Positions 9,115 through 19,640 of a stretch of 64,000 bases of DNA are shown piece by piece. Numbering within the stretch: the first letter of the stretch is position 1; every line of letters begins with the position of its first letter. The notes under the pieces are model-generated. The model did not search any database and was not told where the DNA came from. It saw only the letters and a program-made list of their open reading frames with translations. The stretch comes from Sphingomonas leidyi (lineage in GTDB: Bacteria > Pseudomonadota > Alphaproteobacteria > Sphingomonadales > Sphingomonadaceae), in NCBI RefSeq assembly GCF_011761945.1, contig NZ_JAASQV010000006.1, forward strand, positions 124,001 through 188,000, in the 5' to 3' direction. The translations under genes were made by a program, and so were the position numbers.

Positions 9115-10530
9115 GTGATGAGGATGCGGCTCTTAAACAACTTACGCAATTGGATAGCCAACGCGCTACGTGTTGAGGAGCCGGCCGAGACCGCCGCGCT
9201 CCAAGAAACCAGCGAGCGTGATCTCCATACACTCGACAGCTGGCGACAGATGTTGTCGGGTCTGCCGCGAACGATCGAGTGCCCGCAAATGACGTTGTTC
9301 GGGCGCGACGAGGAAGGCGCGATCTTCAAGGGTTCGGGTCGCATCGAAATCGTCAGCACGACCAAGATGCGGTTCTATATGCATGCGGCGCCTTCGGTAG
9401 ATTTGCGGCAGGCACTGGAGGTGTTCAACCGGCAGAAGTCGCAGCCGTATGACGCCCGTGACCTCCTCCGCTTGTTTGCGACGGACTATCGCGGGGTCGA
9501 ATGGGTGGGCGGCTATACCCAGGTGGACTTCTTCGCCGACCACAATAACGGGTGGCCGCTGAGCGGCGAAATCGACGCACTGCACGCGCTGGCTAAAGGC
9601 TACTGGGTATCGAAGCGGAGCAATGTCGAGCTGTTGCTCGTGCCGCCAATCGACCTGCCGATGAGCGAGCCGCTGACAACCACGGCATTCATCGGCGAGC
9701 GCCGTATCTTGGCGAGCCGCGGGCCGGGCCAACACGTGATTGAGGTCCTCGGGACTAGCATCACCTTTTCGTATGAGCCGTCAGGCCAGGCGTTGTGGAT
9801 CACTGCCGACGCGGGCGGGGTTCTCTCTCATCCGTTCTTGGAGAATTGGCTGACAGAGCCGCTGCGTATCCTGCTCGGCGTGCCGGTCTATCCGCGCATG
9901 GTCGCGCGCAACCTCGGTGACGGCACTGCGCATGTGTGGCTGCGGCCATCGCCGCGCCATCGGGAGCCGTCTGCGATCGGCTTGCTGCAGCCCTTCGCGA
10001 TCGAACACGGACGGGCGGAAGCCTTTTGGAAGCTCTACGCCGACATTCTTACGTTCATCGTCAAGGTCGGATCTTTCGAAGCGAATCCGCTGACACGTTA
10101 TTACGATGAGCTCGCCGAAGCCCAGCTCGGTTCGCGCTGGGTGCTCACGCTGACGCTCGCCGGCGCGGCTGAGGCACTGGCGAACGAGTTGATGACCGAG
10201 GACGACAGACGGCCAGAATTCTCCGATGAACTTCTTGCGTCAATGAAAAAGCAGATCGAGGCGTGGAAGGACGACCCCGCCTTGCGCGGCCGAATGCTCT
10301 CCAACCTTGGGATGGTGAGCAAGCGCAGCGTCGTCGCCTTCATGCGCCAACTCGGCAAGGCGGGCACGCTGGAGGCGGCGCACGTGCAGACTTGGTACGA
10401 GATTCGCAACTCGGTGATGCATGGCAATCTCGTCGAGCCATGGTCCAGCGAGGAAGGCGACGCCCGGCTGCACCAGATGCTCGATCTCCTCCACGCTCTA
10501 ACCCGCGCCCGGATCGCCGCTGGCCGGTGA
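9115..10530 (+). CDS. HEPN-domain protein, ApeA-like
   Basis: Protein of 471 residues. The C-terminus has the HEPN ribonuclease motif RX4H (Arg431 to His436 in EIRNSVMHGNL), inside a helical domain. The N-terminal 300 residues are a beta-rich region of unknown type. The architecture of a long N-terminal sensor and a C-terminal HEPN resembles ApeA-type anti-phage proteins, in which HEPN cleaves RNA after infection is sensed. Start could be either of the close ATGs (9115, 9121). It is divergent from a winged-helix gene and followed by a hairpin. Confidence 0.7.
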   Translation: MMRMRLLNNLRNWIANALRVEEPAETAALQETSERDLHTLDSWRQMLSGLPRTIECPQMTLFGRDEEGAIFKGSGRIEIVSTTKMRFYMHAAPSVDLRQALEVFNRQKSQPYDARDLLRLFATDYRGVEWVGGYTQVDFFADHNNGWPLSGEIDALHALAKGYWVSKRSNVELLLVPPIDLPMSEPLTTTAFIGERRILASRGPGQHVIEVLGTSITFSYEPSGQALWITADAGGVLSHPFLENWLTEPLRILLGVPVYPRMVARNLGDGTAHVWLRPSPRHREPSAIGLLQPFAIEHGRAEAFWKLYADILTFIVKVGSFEANPLTRYYDELAEAQLGSRWVLTLTLAGAAEALANELMTEDDRRPEFSDELLASMKKQIEAWKDDPALRGRMLSNLGMVSKRSVVAFMRQLGKAGTLEAAHVQTWYEIRNSVMHGNLVEPWSSEEGDARLHQMLDLLHALTRARIAAGR

Positions 10531-10576
10531 TGCATCCCGTGGCTTATTCTGAGCGCATGCGTGCACCGCATGCGTG

Positions 10577-10594
10577 GTGGGGAGCGCCCCCCAC
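10577..10594 (+). terminator. GC hairpin after HEPN gene
   Basis: GTGGGG (10577-10582) pairs with CCCCAC (10589-10594). It lies 47 bp after the HEPN stop. No clear T-run follows, so termination is uncertain. Confidence 0.3.
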
Positions 10595-10661
10595 GTGGTT
10601 GGAAAGACTTTTCCGGGAACCGGCAAAGTGTTTCCGGCTGGAACGACTTGGGGCCACTATT

Positions 10662-10949
10662 TCAGAGCGGTGACACCTCATCGTAGCGTCCCGCTTGGCG
10701 CAATTGGCGGACGATTCCATTGAAGGCAGCGGTCACACCCTGCGAGCGACCGATGTCATTGGCCTGGGCTGCCGCGTCCCAGAAATTCTCCAGAGGCCAG
10801 CGCTCCGGGCAGTGTTGAAGCAGGCAGCGCAAGGCCAAACGTACCTCGACGACGTCGACGCGAGTGTCGGAGGATCGTGCGGTCGCGGAGCGAAGGATAT
10901 GGACGGAAAGGGCGATGACGACGCGCTGGTGGCGCGGAAGGGCACTCAT
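10662..10949 (-). CDS. Small hypothetical protein, last gene of imu-dnaE2 operon
   Basis: Protein of 95 residues, mostly helical, with no recognised family. Its start codon lies only 3 bp after the dnaE2 stop, so it is probably cotranscribed and translationally coupled with the SOS mutagenesis operon. Nothing in its sequence shows its role. It could be a small accessory to the mutasome or an unrelated passenger. Confidence 0.55.
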   Translation of the reverse strand: MSALPRHQRVVIALSVHILRSATARSSDTRVDVVEVRLALRCLLQHCPERWPLENFWDAAAQANDIGRSQGVTAAFNGIVRQLRQAGRYDEVSPL

Positions 10950-10952
10950 AGC

Positions 10953-13900
10953 TCAGCGGAAATCGTGTGACTTGAACCGCACGACCTCCTTTGGATCCAT
11001 GCCGTCAGCGTGAGGCGGCCAATAGCAGTTGCGTGGCTCGGGCTTCCAACCCTTGTCTCCGCGGTCGGGGGCGCCGGCATGGCGAGCTCCATCGGCTCGA
11101 CCGGTCCGGTGCGGGAATGACAGCTCGCCCACTCGGTGAAGCAGATCCCCGTGATCGATGATCCGATCGCAGATGACGTGGATTACCTCGCCTTCTTTCT
11201 GGACCCTGCCCTTCATGCCGATCATCGATGCCGACATGACGGTTCGGCGCTGCGCCTCGAACCGGTCCGGCCAGAGTATGCCATTCGCGATGCCTGTCTC
11301 ATCTTCAATCGTGATGAAGAGGACGCCCTTTGCCGAACCAGGTTTTTGTCGAACAAGGATGATGCCGGCGACCTCGACATGGCGACCGTCTCGGATGCTC
11401 GCGAGATCCGCGCAACGGGTCACGCCTCGCCGCGCCAGTTCGTCGCGGACGAATGTGAGAGGATGGGCGCGCAGTGACAATTGGAGCGAGCGGTAATCTT
11501 CGATCACCTCGCGACCATCCGTTAGCGGCCGCAGGGTGACGGCCGGCTCGAGGCCCTCGGCGCTCACGGTCTGCGCTTCGCGGTCAGCGGCCGCAAATAG
11601 CGGCAAAGGTGCCTCGCCGAGGCCCTTCACCTTCCAGAGCCCTTGGCGACGATCGGCGCCGAACGCGTGGTAGGCGTCGGCGTCTGCCAGCTTCTCGATA
11701 GCCGCCCGCTGGACCCGTGATCGGCGCCACACGTCCTCGACAGAATCGAACAGAGCGGTCGAGCGCGCGCCGACTATTGCCGCACCGTCTGCGTTCGAAA
11801 GACCGCGGACCTGGCGCAGTCCAAGCCGCACCGCGAGATAGCGGCCGTTCGTGGGCTCCAGCGTACAGTCCCACCGGCTCGCGTTGATGCAGGGCGGACG
11901 GACCTCCACACCGTGATCGCGTGCGTCGCGAACGATCTGCGCGGGCGCATAGAAGCCCATCGGCTGGGCGTTCATCAGGCTGGCGCAAAAGACGTCAGGG
12001 TGATGATGCTTCATCCAGGCCGAGGCATAGGCGATCTTCGCGAAGGAGGCGGCGTGGCTCTCCGGAAAGCCGTAGGAGCCGAAGCCTTCGAGCTGGCGGA
12101 AGGTGCGCTCGGCAAATTCGCGCGGATAATCGCGCGCCACCATCCCCTCGATCAGCTTCTCCGAGAAATGCGAGACCCCGCCGGTAAATTTGAAGGTCGC
12201 CATAGCCCGCCGCAAAGCGTCCGCCTCGGCGGCCGTGAAGCCTGCGCCGACGATAGCGACCTTCATCGCCTGTTCCTGAAAGAGCGGAACCCCCAGCGTT
12301 TTTTCCAGCACCGCACGCAGCTCGGGCCGGGGATATTCCGGCTTCTCCAAACCCTCGCGCCGCCGAAGGTAGGGATGCACCATGTCCCCCTGAATCGGCC
12401 CTGGCCGGACGATCGCGACCTGTATGACGAGATCGTAGAAGCGCTGCGGCTTCATCCGCGGCAGCATTGACATCTGCGCGCGGCTTTCGATCTGAAAGGT
12501 CCCAAGCGTATCGGCCTTCTGGATCATAGCGAACACCGCAGGGTCATCATCCTGCAGGTCCGCAAGGCCGATCTGGCAACCTTTCGCTTCCTCGAGAAGG
12601 TTGAAGGCGCGGTTCATGCAGCCAAGCATCCCCAAGCCGAGGACGTCGACCTTCATGAATTTCAGGGCGTCGATGTCATCCTTGTCCCATTCAATAATCT
12701 GCCGGTCGTCCATCGCGGCCGGTTCGATCGGTACCAGGTCGTCGAGACGGTCATGCGTGAGGACGAAGCCGCCGGGATGCTGGGACATATGGCGCGGCGT
12801 ACCAATCAGCTTGCGCGCGAGATTGAGCGTCAGGCGCAGCCGGCGATCTCCGAGATCCAAATTGAGTTCTTCAACCTGCTTTTCGCCGACCCCTTCGGCC
12901 GACCAGCCCCAGACCAGGCCTGCAAGCGAGGCGGTCAGATCTTCGGGCAGGCCCATCGCCTTGCCGACATCGCGCACCGCTCCGCGCGCGCGATAGCGGG
13001 TAACGACGGCTGTCAGCGCGGAACGGTCACGGCCGTAGGTTTCGTAGATCCACTGGATAATTTCTTCACGGCGCTCATGCTCGAAATCGACGTCAATGTC
13101 CGGCGGCTCGCGGCGCTCGCCCGATACGAAGCGCTCGAAGAGCAACTCGTGCTTGATCGGGTCGATCGACGTGATGCCCAGCACGAAGCACACGCAGCTG
13201 TTCGCCGCAGACCCGCGTCCCTGGCAGAGAATGCCGCGACGGCGCGCTTCACGCACGATCGCGTGGACGGTTAGAAAGTAGGGAGCGTAACCTAGTTCAC
13301 GGATCAGCCGCAGTTCGTGGTCGATCTGGCTGCGGTAAGATTGCGGCACATCGCCATCGAACAGCCGGTCAACCGCGTCATTCGCCATCTGCTCAAGGGC
13401 TTCTTGCGCCGTAAGACCCTCGACCACCCGCTCGTGCGGGTATTGGTAAGCGAGTTCATCCAGACTGAAGGTGCAAGCGCGGGCAATGTCGACGCTGGCC
13501 TGCAGCGCATCGGGGTAGGCGCGAAAACGCCGGGCCATTTCGTCGGGTGATTTGAGCGCTCGGTCGGCATTCACCTCCCGCCGGTAGCCGAGCTCGTCGA
13601 CAGTGCACTTCTCGCGGACCGCAGTCAGCACATCCTGCAGGAGGCGAGCCTCAGGCGCATGATAGAGGACGTCGCCGGTCACGACGGCACGGACGCCGGC
13701 ACCGCCCGCCTGACGGGCAAGCGCGTCAATCCGTACCGCGTCGTCGGGACGGCGACGCTGAAACAGCGCCATATAGGCCCGGCGACCGTAAATGGCTTTC
13801 AAGTCGGCAAGGCTGCTCAGATTCTCAGCGTCAGCCTCTTGCGGCAGGAGGATCGCGATGACGCCCTCTGACCACGGCTGCAGGTCATGCCAATGAAGGA

Positions 13901-14216
13901 GGCACCCGCCCTTTCCCGCTCGCTTCTTCCCGACGGTCAAAAGCCTGGTGACGCGCGACCACGCTGGTCTATCGGTCGGATAGAGGATGAGGCGACGACC
14001 GCAGGAGAGATCGACGCGTGTGCCCGCTATCGATCGCACCCCGGTCGCTTTCTGCGCCTCCCAGGCGCGCACGACGCCTCCTACGGTGCCGATGTCACCT
14101 ATCCCGAGGGCGGGGTAGCCGAGCAGGGCTGCGGCTGAAAATAGCTCCTGCGGGCTCGATGCGCCGCGCAGCAAGGAAAAGTGCGTCAGCACCTGAAGCT
14201 CGACATAGGCGCTCAT
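10953..14216 (-). CDS. dnaE2: Error-prone DNA polymerase DnaE2
   Basis: C-family DNA polymerase of 1,087 residues that carries out SOS-induced translesion synthesis with ImuA and ImuB. The N-terminus [19 protein letters not shown] is the PHP domain. The catalytic region holds [16 protein letters not shown] and later [11 protein letters not shown], and a C-terminal OB-fold region includes [16 protein letters not shown]. Length is usual for DnaE2. The ATG at 14216 overlaps the imuB stop as ATGA, which supports this start over one seven codons upstream. The copy appears intact. Confidence 0.95.
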   Translation of the reverse strand: MSAYVELQVLTHFSLLRGASSPQELFSAAALLGYPALGIGDIGTVGGVVRAWEAQKATGVRSIAGTRVDLSCGRRLILYPTDRPAWSRVTRLLTVGKKRAGKGGCLLHWHDLQPWSEGVIAILLPQEADAENLSSLADLKAIYGRRAYMALFQRRRPDDAVRIDALARQAGGAGVRAVVTGDVLYHAPEARLLQDVLTAVREKCTVDELGYRREVNADRALKSPDEMARRFRAYPDALQASVDIARACTFSLDELAYQYPHERVVEGLTAQEALEQMANDAVDRLFDGDVPQSYRSQIDHELRLIRELGYAPYFLTVHAIVREARRRGILCQGRGSAANSCVCFVLGITSIDPIKHELLFERFVSGERREPPDIDVDFEHERREEIIQWIYETYGRDRSALTAVVTRYRARGAVRDVGKAMGLPEDLTASLAGLVWGWSAEGVGEKQVEELNLDLGDRRLRLTLNLARKLIGTPRHMSQHPGGFVLTHDRLDDLVPIEPAAMDDRQIIEWDKDDIDALKFMKVDVLGLGMLGCMNRAFNLLEEAKGCQIGLADLQDDDPAVFAMIQKADTLGTFQIESRAQMSMLPRMKPQRFYDLVIQVAIVRPGPIQGDMVHPYLRRREGLEKPEYPRPELRAVLEKTLGVPLFQEQAMKVAIVGAGFTAAEADALRRAMATFKFTGGVSHFSEKLIEGMVARDYPREFAERTFRQLEGFGSYGFPESHAASFAKIAYASAWMKHHHPDVFCASLMNAQPMGFYAPAQIVRDARDHGVEVRPPCINASRWDCTLEPTNGRYLAVRLGLRQVRGLSNADGAAIVGARSTALFDSVEDVWRRSRVQRAAIEKLADADAYHAFGADRRQGLWKVKGLGEAPLPLFAAADREAQTVSAEGLEPAVTLRPLTDGREVIEDYRSLQLSLRAHPLTFVRDELARRGVTRCADLASIRDGRHVEVAGIILVRQKPGSAKGVLFITIEDETGIANGILWPDRFEAQRRTVMSASMIGMKGRVQKEGEVIHVICDRIIDHGDLLHRVGELSFPHRTGRADGARHAGAPDRGDKGWKPEPRNCYWPPHADGMDPKEVVRFKSHDFR

Positions 14217-15997
14217 GCGAAAACGCCGTGGATCCACCAGCTAAGGTCGCCAGTGTTGTCGTCCATCCCATCGCCGCGCCGGAACAGCCAGTACCGGCCG
14301 CCATCTTCGTCCTCGACCCGATAATAGTCCCTGACGGCCCAGACCTCCGCATCGCGCCGCCACCATTCGCCATGGACACGTTCGGGTCCGTCGCCGGCGA
14401 CGACCCGGTGAGCTGTGCCGCGCCATTCGAAGCGGCGGGGCGGCTGATCGGGGAGGAGTGCTACGACGCCCCATAGCGGCTCTGGTCGAGCGAACAGTCG
14501 AACCGGACGCTGCCATTTGGGCCAGTCGCCTGGAATATGGACAGGGTTCGTGCGTGCTACCGCGCGTTCCGGAACATGACTTTCAACGGGAGCGATCCGA
14601 AAAACCGAGCCGCTGCCGATACGGCCAGCGACCACATCCACCAAGCGAGCTGGGTCGCGGACGAGCGTGTCTCCTGCGAGCACCGCCCCTAGATCAATCG
14701 CGTCGAGAGGCTCCGTGTGGGGCGCTGCCAGCCAGAACTGCTCGATACCCAGGCCTGGGTCGATGCGCTCGATGCGCAGCTTCAGCAGTCGAAGAAGATG
14801 CGGCACCTCGCGTGTCGGCCGCGAAGTGCCGATGCCCACGATCTGTTCGCTGCCATCGACCCGCAGGCCGGCAAGGCGGAGCGAGCGGACGCCAAGCCCC
14901 CGCCCCTGCAGCAGCTCCCCGAGATCCCGCAGGAGATCGCCCATGACCTGCTCGATCGCTTCGGCGGTGCCGATCGGCTCCAGAAGGCGGCGCTCCACCA
15001 CAGGGATGGATGGATCGTCGCGCGGAGTGATCGGCTCCGCAGTCGAGCCAAGCGCCTGATCGAGCCGGGTGATGGCCGGCAAGCCTAGTCGCCGCGCCAG
15101 GGGACCGCGCGCCACCGGCAGGAGATCAGCTACTCTCTCGAAGCCGAAGCGCCGCGCTGCACTGAGCGCCGTTGGGTCGAGCCTGAGTGCTGCGATCGGC
15201 AGCGAGGAGAGCGCGACCGTGGTGGTACCCGGCGTCACGCAGGCGAGATCGTCGGCGCCAAACCGGGCGATTGCGTGAGCCGCACCGGGGGTATCGGCGA
15301 CGGCCACGCGAGCGGTAAATCCCGCCCGTCGGCAAAAGACGAGCAGTCTCTGACAGAACTGGTACTCGCCGCCATGGAGATGCTCGCACCCGGTGAGGTC
15401 GATCCACAGGCCATCGGGGGGCGACACCGCTGCGATCGGCGACCATCGCCTAATTGCAAAAAGCGCGAGCCGATCGAGCAGCGCCGCATCGGCCTCCGGC
15501 TCGGCAGGACGAAGGTCCAGGTCCGACACAAGCGCACGCGCGTGCGTGGCGGCCATGCCGACATGGATTCCGAGCGCTTGCGCGCCAGCGCACGCCGCGA
15601 CGATCTCTTCTCGTCGCCCAACCTTCCCGAAGAGAGCCAGCGGGGTAGCGACCGCCTCCGCGACAGGTGCGGTCTGTTGCGGTTTCGCCGCTGGCGGCGC
15701 TTTGAATGGATGCTGAGCGGCCTCCGAACGACGGCCCAGCTCGCGGGCAGGCGGCTGCGCATGCCGTGGCAAGGTCGCGATCTGTGCCTCAACGTCCGCG
15801 CGCGTGAGCATTCCGCTGCGGGCCCACCGGGCGCCCGGCCGCCAGCCGCCCCCGCGCGGGACGGAGCAAGCGCCGGGATCGTCGTCGACGGGTGGCTGGA
15901 GGCTCGGCCGACTAGGCGGCCGCGTGGCGGACCGTTCCTGCCGTCTCAGCCGTTCGATGGCCAAGTGCGGCAGGAACGCGGAGACGACCCGTCTCAT
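14213..15997 (-). CDS. imuB: ImuB, inactive Y-family polymerase-like mutasome protein
   Basis: Protein of 594 residues of the ImuB (DinP-like) family. ImuB links DnaE2 to the beta clamp and lacks polymerase activity. The start [18 protein letters not shown] is typical. The Y-family fold follows ([16 protein letters not shown], with the helix-hairpin-helix part [16 protein letters not shown]). The C-terminus [20 protein letters not shown] is characteristic for alphaproteobacterial ImuB. It overlaps imuA by 86 bp and dnaE2 by 4 bp, so the three genes form one operon. Confidence 0.93.
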   Translation of the reverse strand: MRRVVSAFLPHLAIERLRRQERSATRPPSRPSLQPPVDDDPGACSVPRGGGWRPGARWARSGMLTRADVEAQIATLPRHAQPPARELGRRSEAAQHPFKAPPAAKPQQTAPVAEAVATPLALFGKVGRREEIVAACAGAQALGIHVGMAATHARALVSDLDLRPAEPEADAALLDRLALFAIRRWSPIAAVSPPDGLWIDLTGCEHLHGGEYQFCQRLLVFCRRAGFTARVAVADTPGAAHAIARFGADDLACVTPGTTTVALSSLPIAALRLDPTALSAARRFGFERVADLLPVARGPLARRLGLPAITRLDQALGSTAEPITPRDDPSIPVVERRLLEPIGTAEAIEQVMGDLLRDLGELLQGRGLGVRSLRLAGLRVDGSEQIVGIGTSRPTREVPHLLRLLKLRIERIDPGLGIEQFWLAAPHTEPLDAIDLGAVLAGDTLVRDPARLVDVVAGRIGSGSVFRIAPVESHVPERAVARTNPVHIPGDWPKWQRPVRLFARPEPLWGVVALLPDQPPRRFEWRGTAHRVVAGDGPERVHGEWWRRDAEVWAVRDYYRVEDEDGGRYWLFRRGDGMDDNTGDLSWWIHGVFA

Positions 15998-16670
15998 CGC
16001 TGCCCTCCACGATCAGGGAAAAAGCCTCGCCACCTCGTTGGCGCGCGAGTTCGACCGTCCAGCGTGGCCGTCCTACACCGGCGACGCCGAGCCTCTCCGA
16101 AGGGGCGCTCGCGATCCGCCAGCGAGTCCAGGCAGCCGATGGCTCGCCAAACGGATCGTGATCACGGCGCCGCCGCCGTCGCAGGAGCAGGACCGGGAGG
16201 TCGGCATCAGCTGCAGCAAGCTGAAGGCGGCGGGAGGCGACCATCGAGACCTTCTCAGCCTCGGCAACGATGGCAGCAGGCGTACCGTCTCGGATCGCAT
16301 CTTCGACCACCGCGAGCAACTCAGCATCATCGCGCGGCTGGGCGTGAATGACGGCAGCTGAGGACAACCCCGCCTGAGACAACGCCGGGGCGTACAGATC
16401 GCTGCGACAGCTTGCCCAAAGGACCGGTCCTGCGCTGATTGCAGCTTCCCGAGCGGCTATACCGCACAAAAACAGGGTCACCGCCGCATCGTCAACGAGC
16501 GAGCATGAATGCGCGGTCGCCTCATGGAGCGCTCCCGCTCTCAAGCCCCCGCTGGCAAGCCGCTGGTCAAGCTCGGGCACCCCGAAGGGCATCGTCCGGT
16601 ACTCGGCGATGGGTGTCGCGATGGAGCGAAGCTGGGCTATGTTCGCAAGGCGGGAATCGACGGCAGGCAT
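15912..16670 (-). CDS. imuA: ImuA, RecA-like mutasome accessory protein
   Basis: Protein of 252 residues of the ImuA family, distantly related to RecA and SulA and needed for DnaE2-dependent mutagenesis. It contains TMPFGVPELDQRLASGGLRA near residue 25 and GPVLWASCRSDLYAPAL. The ATG at 16670 (MPAVDSRLANIAQLRS) is preferred over one 57 bp upstream, because the LexA box would then lie 20 bp before the start. It is the first gene of the imuA-imuB-dnaE2 operon. Confidence 0.9.
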   Translation of the reverse strand: MPAVDSRLANIAQLRSIATPIAEYRTMPFGVPELDQRLASGGLRAGALHEATAHSCSLVDDAAVTLFLCGIAAREAAISAGPVLWASCRSDLYAPALSQAGLSSAAVIHAQPRDDAELLAVVEDAIRDGTPAAIVAEAEKVSMVASRRLQLAAADADLPVLLLRRRRRRDHDPFGEPSAAWTRWRIASAPSERLGVAGVGRPRWTVELARQRGGEAFSLIVEGSDETGRLRVPAALGHRTAETAGTVRHAAA

Positions 16671-16689
16671 AAAAACAAAGACTCGGAGC

Positions 16690-16704
16690 GTTCCCCTTAT
16701 GTTC
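16690..16704 (-). promoter_or_regulatory. LexA (SOS) box upstream of imuA
   Basis: The sequence GTTCCCCTTATGTTC matches the alphaproteobacterial LexA operator GTTC-N7-GTTC exactly. It lies 20 bp upstream of the imuA start, so the operon should be repressed by LexA and induced by DNA damage. Confidence 0.9.
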
Positions 16705-16796
16705 TGCCATCCTTGTCTTTGGGTCAAGAGTTCGATCGTGTCGAGCTCCCGTCCGAGGACGACCTTTTCAGACCGCGCATCGGCTCGGCGGCAGCC

Positions 16797-17279
16797 CTAG
16801 TCCGTCCACTCGAAACAGCGACCACGCTCGATGAACATCCGCAGGATACGACCGGATCGCCGCACCAAGTCACGATCGCGACCGTGCTGGGGCGATTTCG
16901 CACCGTGAAACAGGTTGCAGCGAACGCAATATATGGTCCGTAAGAGCTGCGGCCAGGTTGGGACATCTCCGTCTGTCCAGCCCACTGGTTGCATCCGGAC
17001 GCCCACGCGTCGACGGCGGTCGAAAAGCTCGTCGCGGTCCTGCGCCCAGAAGGCATCACGACCGAGCTTCTGCCGCACGTCCCGGACGTTGAGCACCGGC
17101 CATAATTGCGAGAAGGCCATCACGCGTCGTTGAAAATCGTCATCCTGCATCAGCTCTTCATAGGCATCGGTAGCTCGCCGGTTTTCGGCAATCGCGGTGA
17201 TCATGGCCGCGTCATGGTCCGCGCCGGTCACCGATTCCATCCAGCCGTTGAAGCCCATCCAAAGGCTCATAAATGACAT
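16797..17279 (-). CDS. HEPN-like protein, probably 5' frameshifted
   Basis: The readable part begins MSFMSLWMGFNGWME and ends with RTIYCVRCNLFHGAKSP, which holds an RX4H motif of HEPN RNases. The natural N-terminus seems to lie in another frame: upstream bases encode a plausible HFSNFRSLDPETADLA, and the frame then shifts by one base near 17320 into ELIDNADRQRSAFMSFMS. A one-base loss is likely, or a sequencing error. The start given is therefore a fallback. It lies just downstream of the gene at 17392, with which it probably formed a pair. Confidence 0.5.
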   Translation of the reverse strand: MSFMSLWMGFNGWMESVTGADHDAAMITAIAENRRATDAYEELMQDDDFQRRVMAFSQLWPVLNVRDVRQKLGRDAFWAQDRDELFDRRRRVGVRMQPVGWTDGDVPTWPQLLRTIYCVRCNLFHGAKSPQHGRDRDLVRRSGRILRMFIERGRCFEWTD

Positions 17280-17391
17280 GAAGGCTGAGCGTTGCCGGTC
17301 AGCGTTATCGATCAGCTCGTGGCAAGATCGGCCGTTTCCGGGTCGAGCGATCGAAAATTGCTGAAGTGACCATCGTCGATATGCTTCCCGA

Positions 17392-19002
17392 TTAGGCGAT
17401 CGCCGCCGATATCTGGCGAAGCGTAGCCACGAAGGTATCCAGCAGCTGACGGCCTTGCATCGCTGCTGGCGCGGTATCATCGACCCCTGCCCGCTCCTTG
17501 CCGCTGGCGATGTTGCTCGAACCAAGATGTGCGTCGGCGAGCCGAAGATCGTAGATCCCGAAGAGCGGCGCCATCATCGTGCTCGCGTCGTTCCCAGGGA
17601 TTAGACTGCCGAGGAGTTTCTCCAGCGCCTTATTCGAACCCGGCTTCCGACCATCCTTGGGTTTGGGCAGGTTGAGAGGCGCAAGGACGGCATCGACGTC
17701 GACCCGCTCCATGAAAAGGCGAGTGACCTCCTTGGCTAGCTCCAGCAAACCGTCTGCTTCAGCCGCCTGGAAGCGGTGCGCGCGGCGCAACAGCCGAGGC
17801 ACGGCCTGGTCGTCGCGGAGGAGCGGGACGCCATATTTGCCGCTGAAAGCCGCGTCGATCTCCGCAAGCGCCGCGGCCAGCTGCGATTCTGGTGCGATCG
17901 TACTGGCCGGTGTCACATCCATCTGAGCGGCGAACAACTCCTCTGCCACGCCGCCGTCGGGCGTTACGTTATGAGCGCTCCACAGCCGCTGCTCCCAAGG
18001 ATCGAGTGCTCCGATGTCTTTTGCGAAGACCGTGATCAGGCCGAGCCGGTTGACCCCGAAGTGGACACCGGTGCTGGCGCCCAGGCCTCCGGTTTCCGCG
18101 CTGTACCAATGCAGGCTCGCGCCGCGATGGCGCATCAAGGTGGAGACGACGGTGGGATCGAAATATAACCATGTCGACACCCCAGCCAGACCATCGCCCG
18201 ACCTGCGGGTGCCGTCACTCTCCAGTATGAAGCTCGTGGTATGGGGATCCTTGTCGCCCCGGATGCGTGTACTCAGCCCGCTTGGCTGGACCCATTCCGT
18301 TCGCCACATGGCGCCCATCGTGCGGTACTGATCACTGGGGGTCGGCCAGCGCCCCGGTCCGGTTCGACCCTCCCGCTCGTCCCTGCCCCTGACTTCGGCG
18401 AAAGCGTCGCCTGGCCAGCTGTAGACAGGCTTGTCGATGGTGGTGGCGGTCCGCTGGTGATAGCTCGAACAATACAGGGCCATGCCGCGGGCGCTGAGGT
18501 AGTCACCAAGGAACTCCGGCCTAATCTCAAGCAGGATCGGGCGGTCCTCAGCATCTCGTTTCAATCGCGCGACCTCGGCCCAGCCCTCCTCCGGTCGAAA
18601 CCAGCAATCACCTTCACGTAGAAGGCGGAGGGCCACGACCAGGTCGGGATGCAGGTGCCAGATGTGAAGGTGTTCGTCCTCGAGATACTGGTCGATCACG
18701 AGATTGGAACCGATCGGCTGAGTGGACCTGCCATAGAACAGGTCGGAAGCGCGATAGCCCCACGGTTCCATGCCGCCCCGGTGTGCGCCGACCCCCAAGT
18801 CGCTCCAGACGACCTTGTCGCCCTCTGATCGATGGGTGTCGAAGATCGCGGCAGTGGCGATGCCCGTATATTCCCGCAGCTCGACGATACCGGCCTCAGG
18901 TGGGTCGATCACGACATCGGCATCGTGGCGGAGCGGTATCCATGGCCGCCCTTGCAGCGGCAGCACATCACGCAACTCAAAATATCTCTGTACGATCGGC
19001 AT
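17392..19002 (-). CDS. Large hypothetical protein with C-terminal RX4H motif
   Basis: Protein of 536 residues of no family known to me. The N-terminal two thirds are beta-rich, with many aromatic residues. The C-terminal region is helical and holds IYDLRLADAHLGSS, where Arg-X4-His fits a HEPN motif (about residue 487). The ATG at 19002 (MPIVQRYFELRDV) is preferred over one 24 bp upstream. It is followed by a second, smaller HEPN-like gene, so the two may form a defence or toxin system. It is divergent from the gene at 19171. Confidence 0.55.
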   Translation of the reverse strand: MPIVQRYFELRDVLPLQGRPWIPLRHDADVVIDPPEAGIVELREYTGIATAAIFDTHRSEGDKVVWSDLGVGAHRGGMEPWGYRASDLFYGRSTQPIGSNLVIDQYLEDEHLHIWHLHPDLVVALRLLREGDCWFRPEEGWAEVARLKRDAEDRPILLEIRPEFLGDYLSARGMALYCSSYHQRTATTIDKPVYSWPGDAFAEVRGRDEREGRTGPGRWPTPSDQYRTMGAMWRTEWVQPSGLSTRIRGDKDPHTTSFILESDGTRRSGDGLAGVSTWLYFDPTVVSTLMRHRGASLHWYSAETGGLGASTGVHFGVNRLGLITVFAKDIGALDPWEQRLWSAHNVTPDGGVAEELFAAQMDVTPASTIAPESQLAAALAEIDAAFSGKYGVPLLRDDQAVPRLLRRAHRFQAAEADGLLELAKEVTRLFMERVDVDAVLAPLNLPKPKDGRKPGSNKALEKLLGSLIPGNDASTMMAPLFGIYDLRLADAHLGSSNIASGKERAGVDDTAPAAMQGRQLLDTFVATLRQISAAIA

Positions 19003-19170
19003 AGGCACCCCCGGGTAGCGGAGCATGACTACCCCTGATTGCAGAGACCTTGAATCAGCTTTTTGCGATATTCTACCGTGCAGCAGGCGCCGTCGCAGAA
19101 GTCGCCGGTATCGGCTTGGTTATAGCTGCCACAAAGCACGGGACCATGTGGGCGAACGGTATCAGGAGGG

Positions 19171-19593
19171 ATGATGAAGCTAACCAGCGATGCTGTCGAA
19201 GTGGTGAACCGCAATGCGCTCGTCACCGTCGCACTCAATCAAGGCTACAACGCCTATCTGCCGGTCTATGACAATGGCATCGACCTGATCCTGTTGAACG
19301 AGGCGACTGGCGATACCAAGCTGGTGCAGCTCAAAGGCCGGTGGACCATCGATAAGAAATATATCGGCCGAGACATCTGGATCGCGTTCCCCGACCGCGG
19401 TGTCTGGTACGTCGCACCGCACGACGAGATGCTGCGGTTAGGGGAAAGGCACACCACAACAAGCAGCTGGGCTCGAGGCACCTACAGCAAGAGTCCTCTC
19501 AGCAGGAGCGATTGCGAAGAATTGGCGTCCTATCGCTTCGGCGATCCGGACACGGTCATGGATGATGCCGCCGCTTTGAGCGCGGGCGGATAA
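19171..19593 (+). CDS. PD-(D/E)XK nuclease-like protein
   Basis: Protein of 140 residues. NGIDLILL followed about 15 residues later by KLVQLKGRW gives the D...QxK pattern of PD-(D/E)XK endonuclease or Holliday-junction-resolvase-like folds. The N-terminus EVVNRNALVTVALNQGYNAY is also like proteins of this class, which often distinguish self from foreign DNA or repair it. A strong AGGAGGG site lies directly before ATGATG, so either ATG can start. It stands alone and is divergent from the 17392 gene. Confidence 0.65.
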   Translation: MMKLTSDAVEVVNRNALVTVALNQGYNAYLPVYDNGIDLILLNEATGDTKLVQLKGRWTIDKKYIGRDIWIAFPDRGVWYVAPHDEMLRLGERHTTTSSWARGTYSKSPLSRSDCEELASYRFGDPDTVMDDAAALSAGG

Positions 19594-19640
19594 CATCCAC
19601 TTTGGTGCAAAGCGCCGCAAGCTCACGTGCACCACCTTAC

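Noticed and set aside
19050-19271. Small plus-strand frame of 73 codons before the PD-(D/E)XK-like gene
   Set aside because: It overlaps the strong ribosome site and the start of that gene, and its second half is an out-of-frame reading of it.
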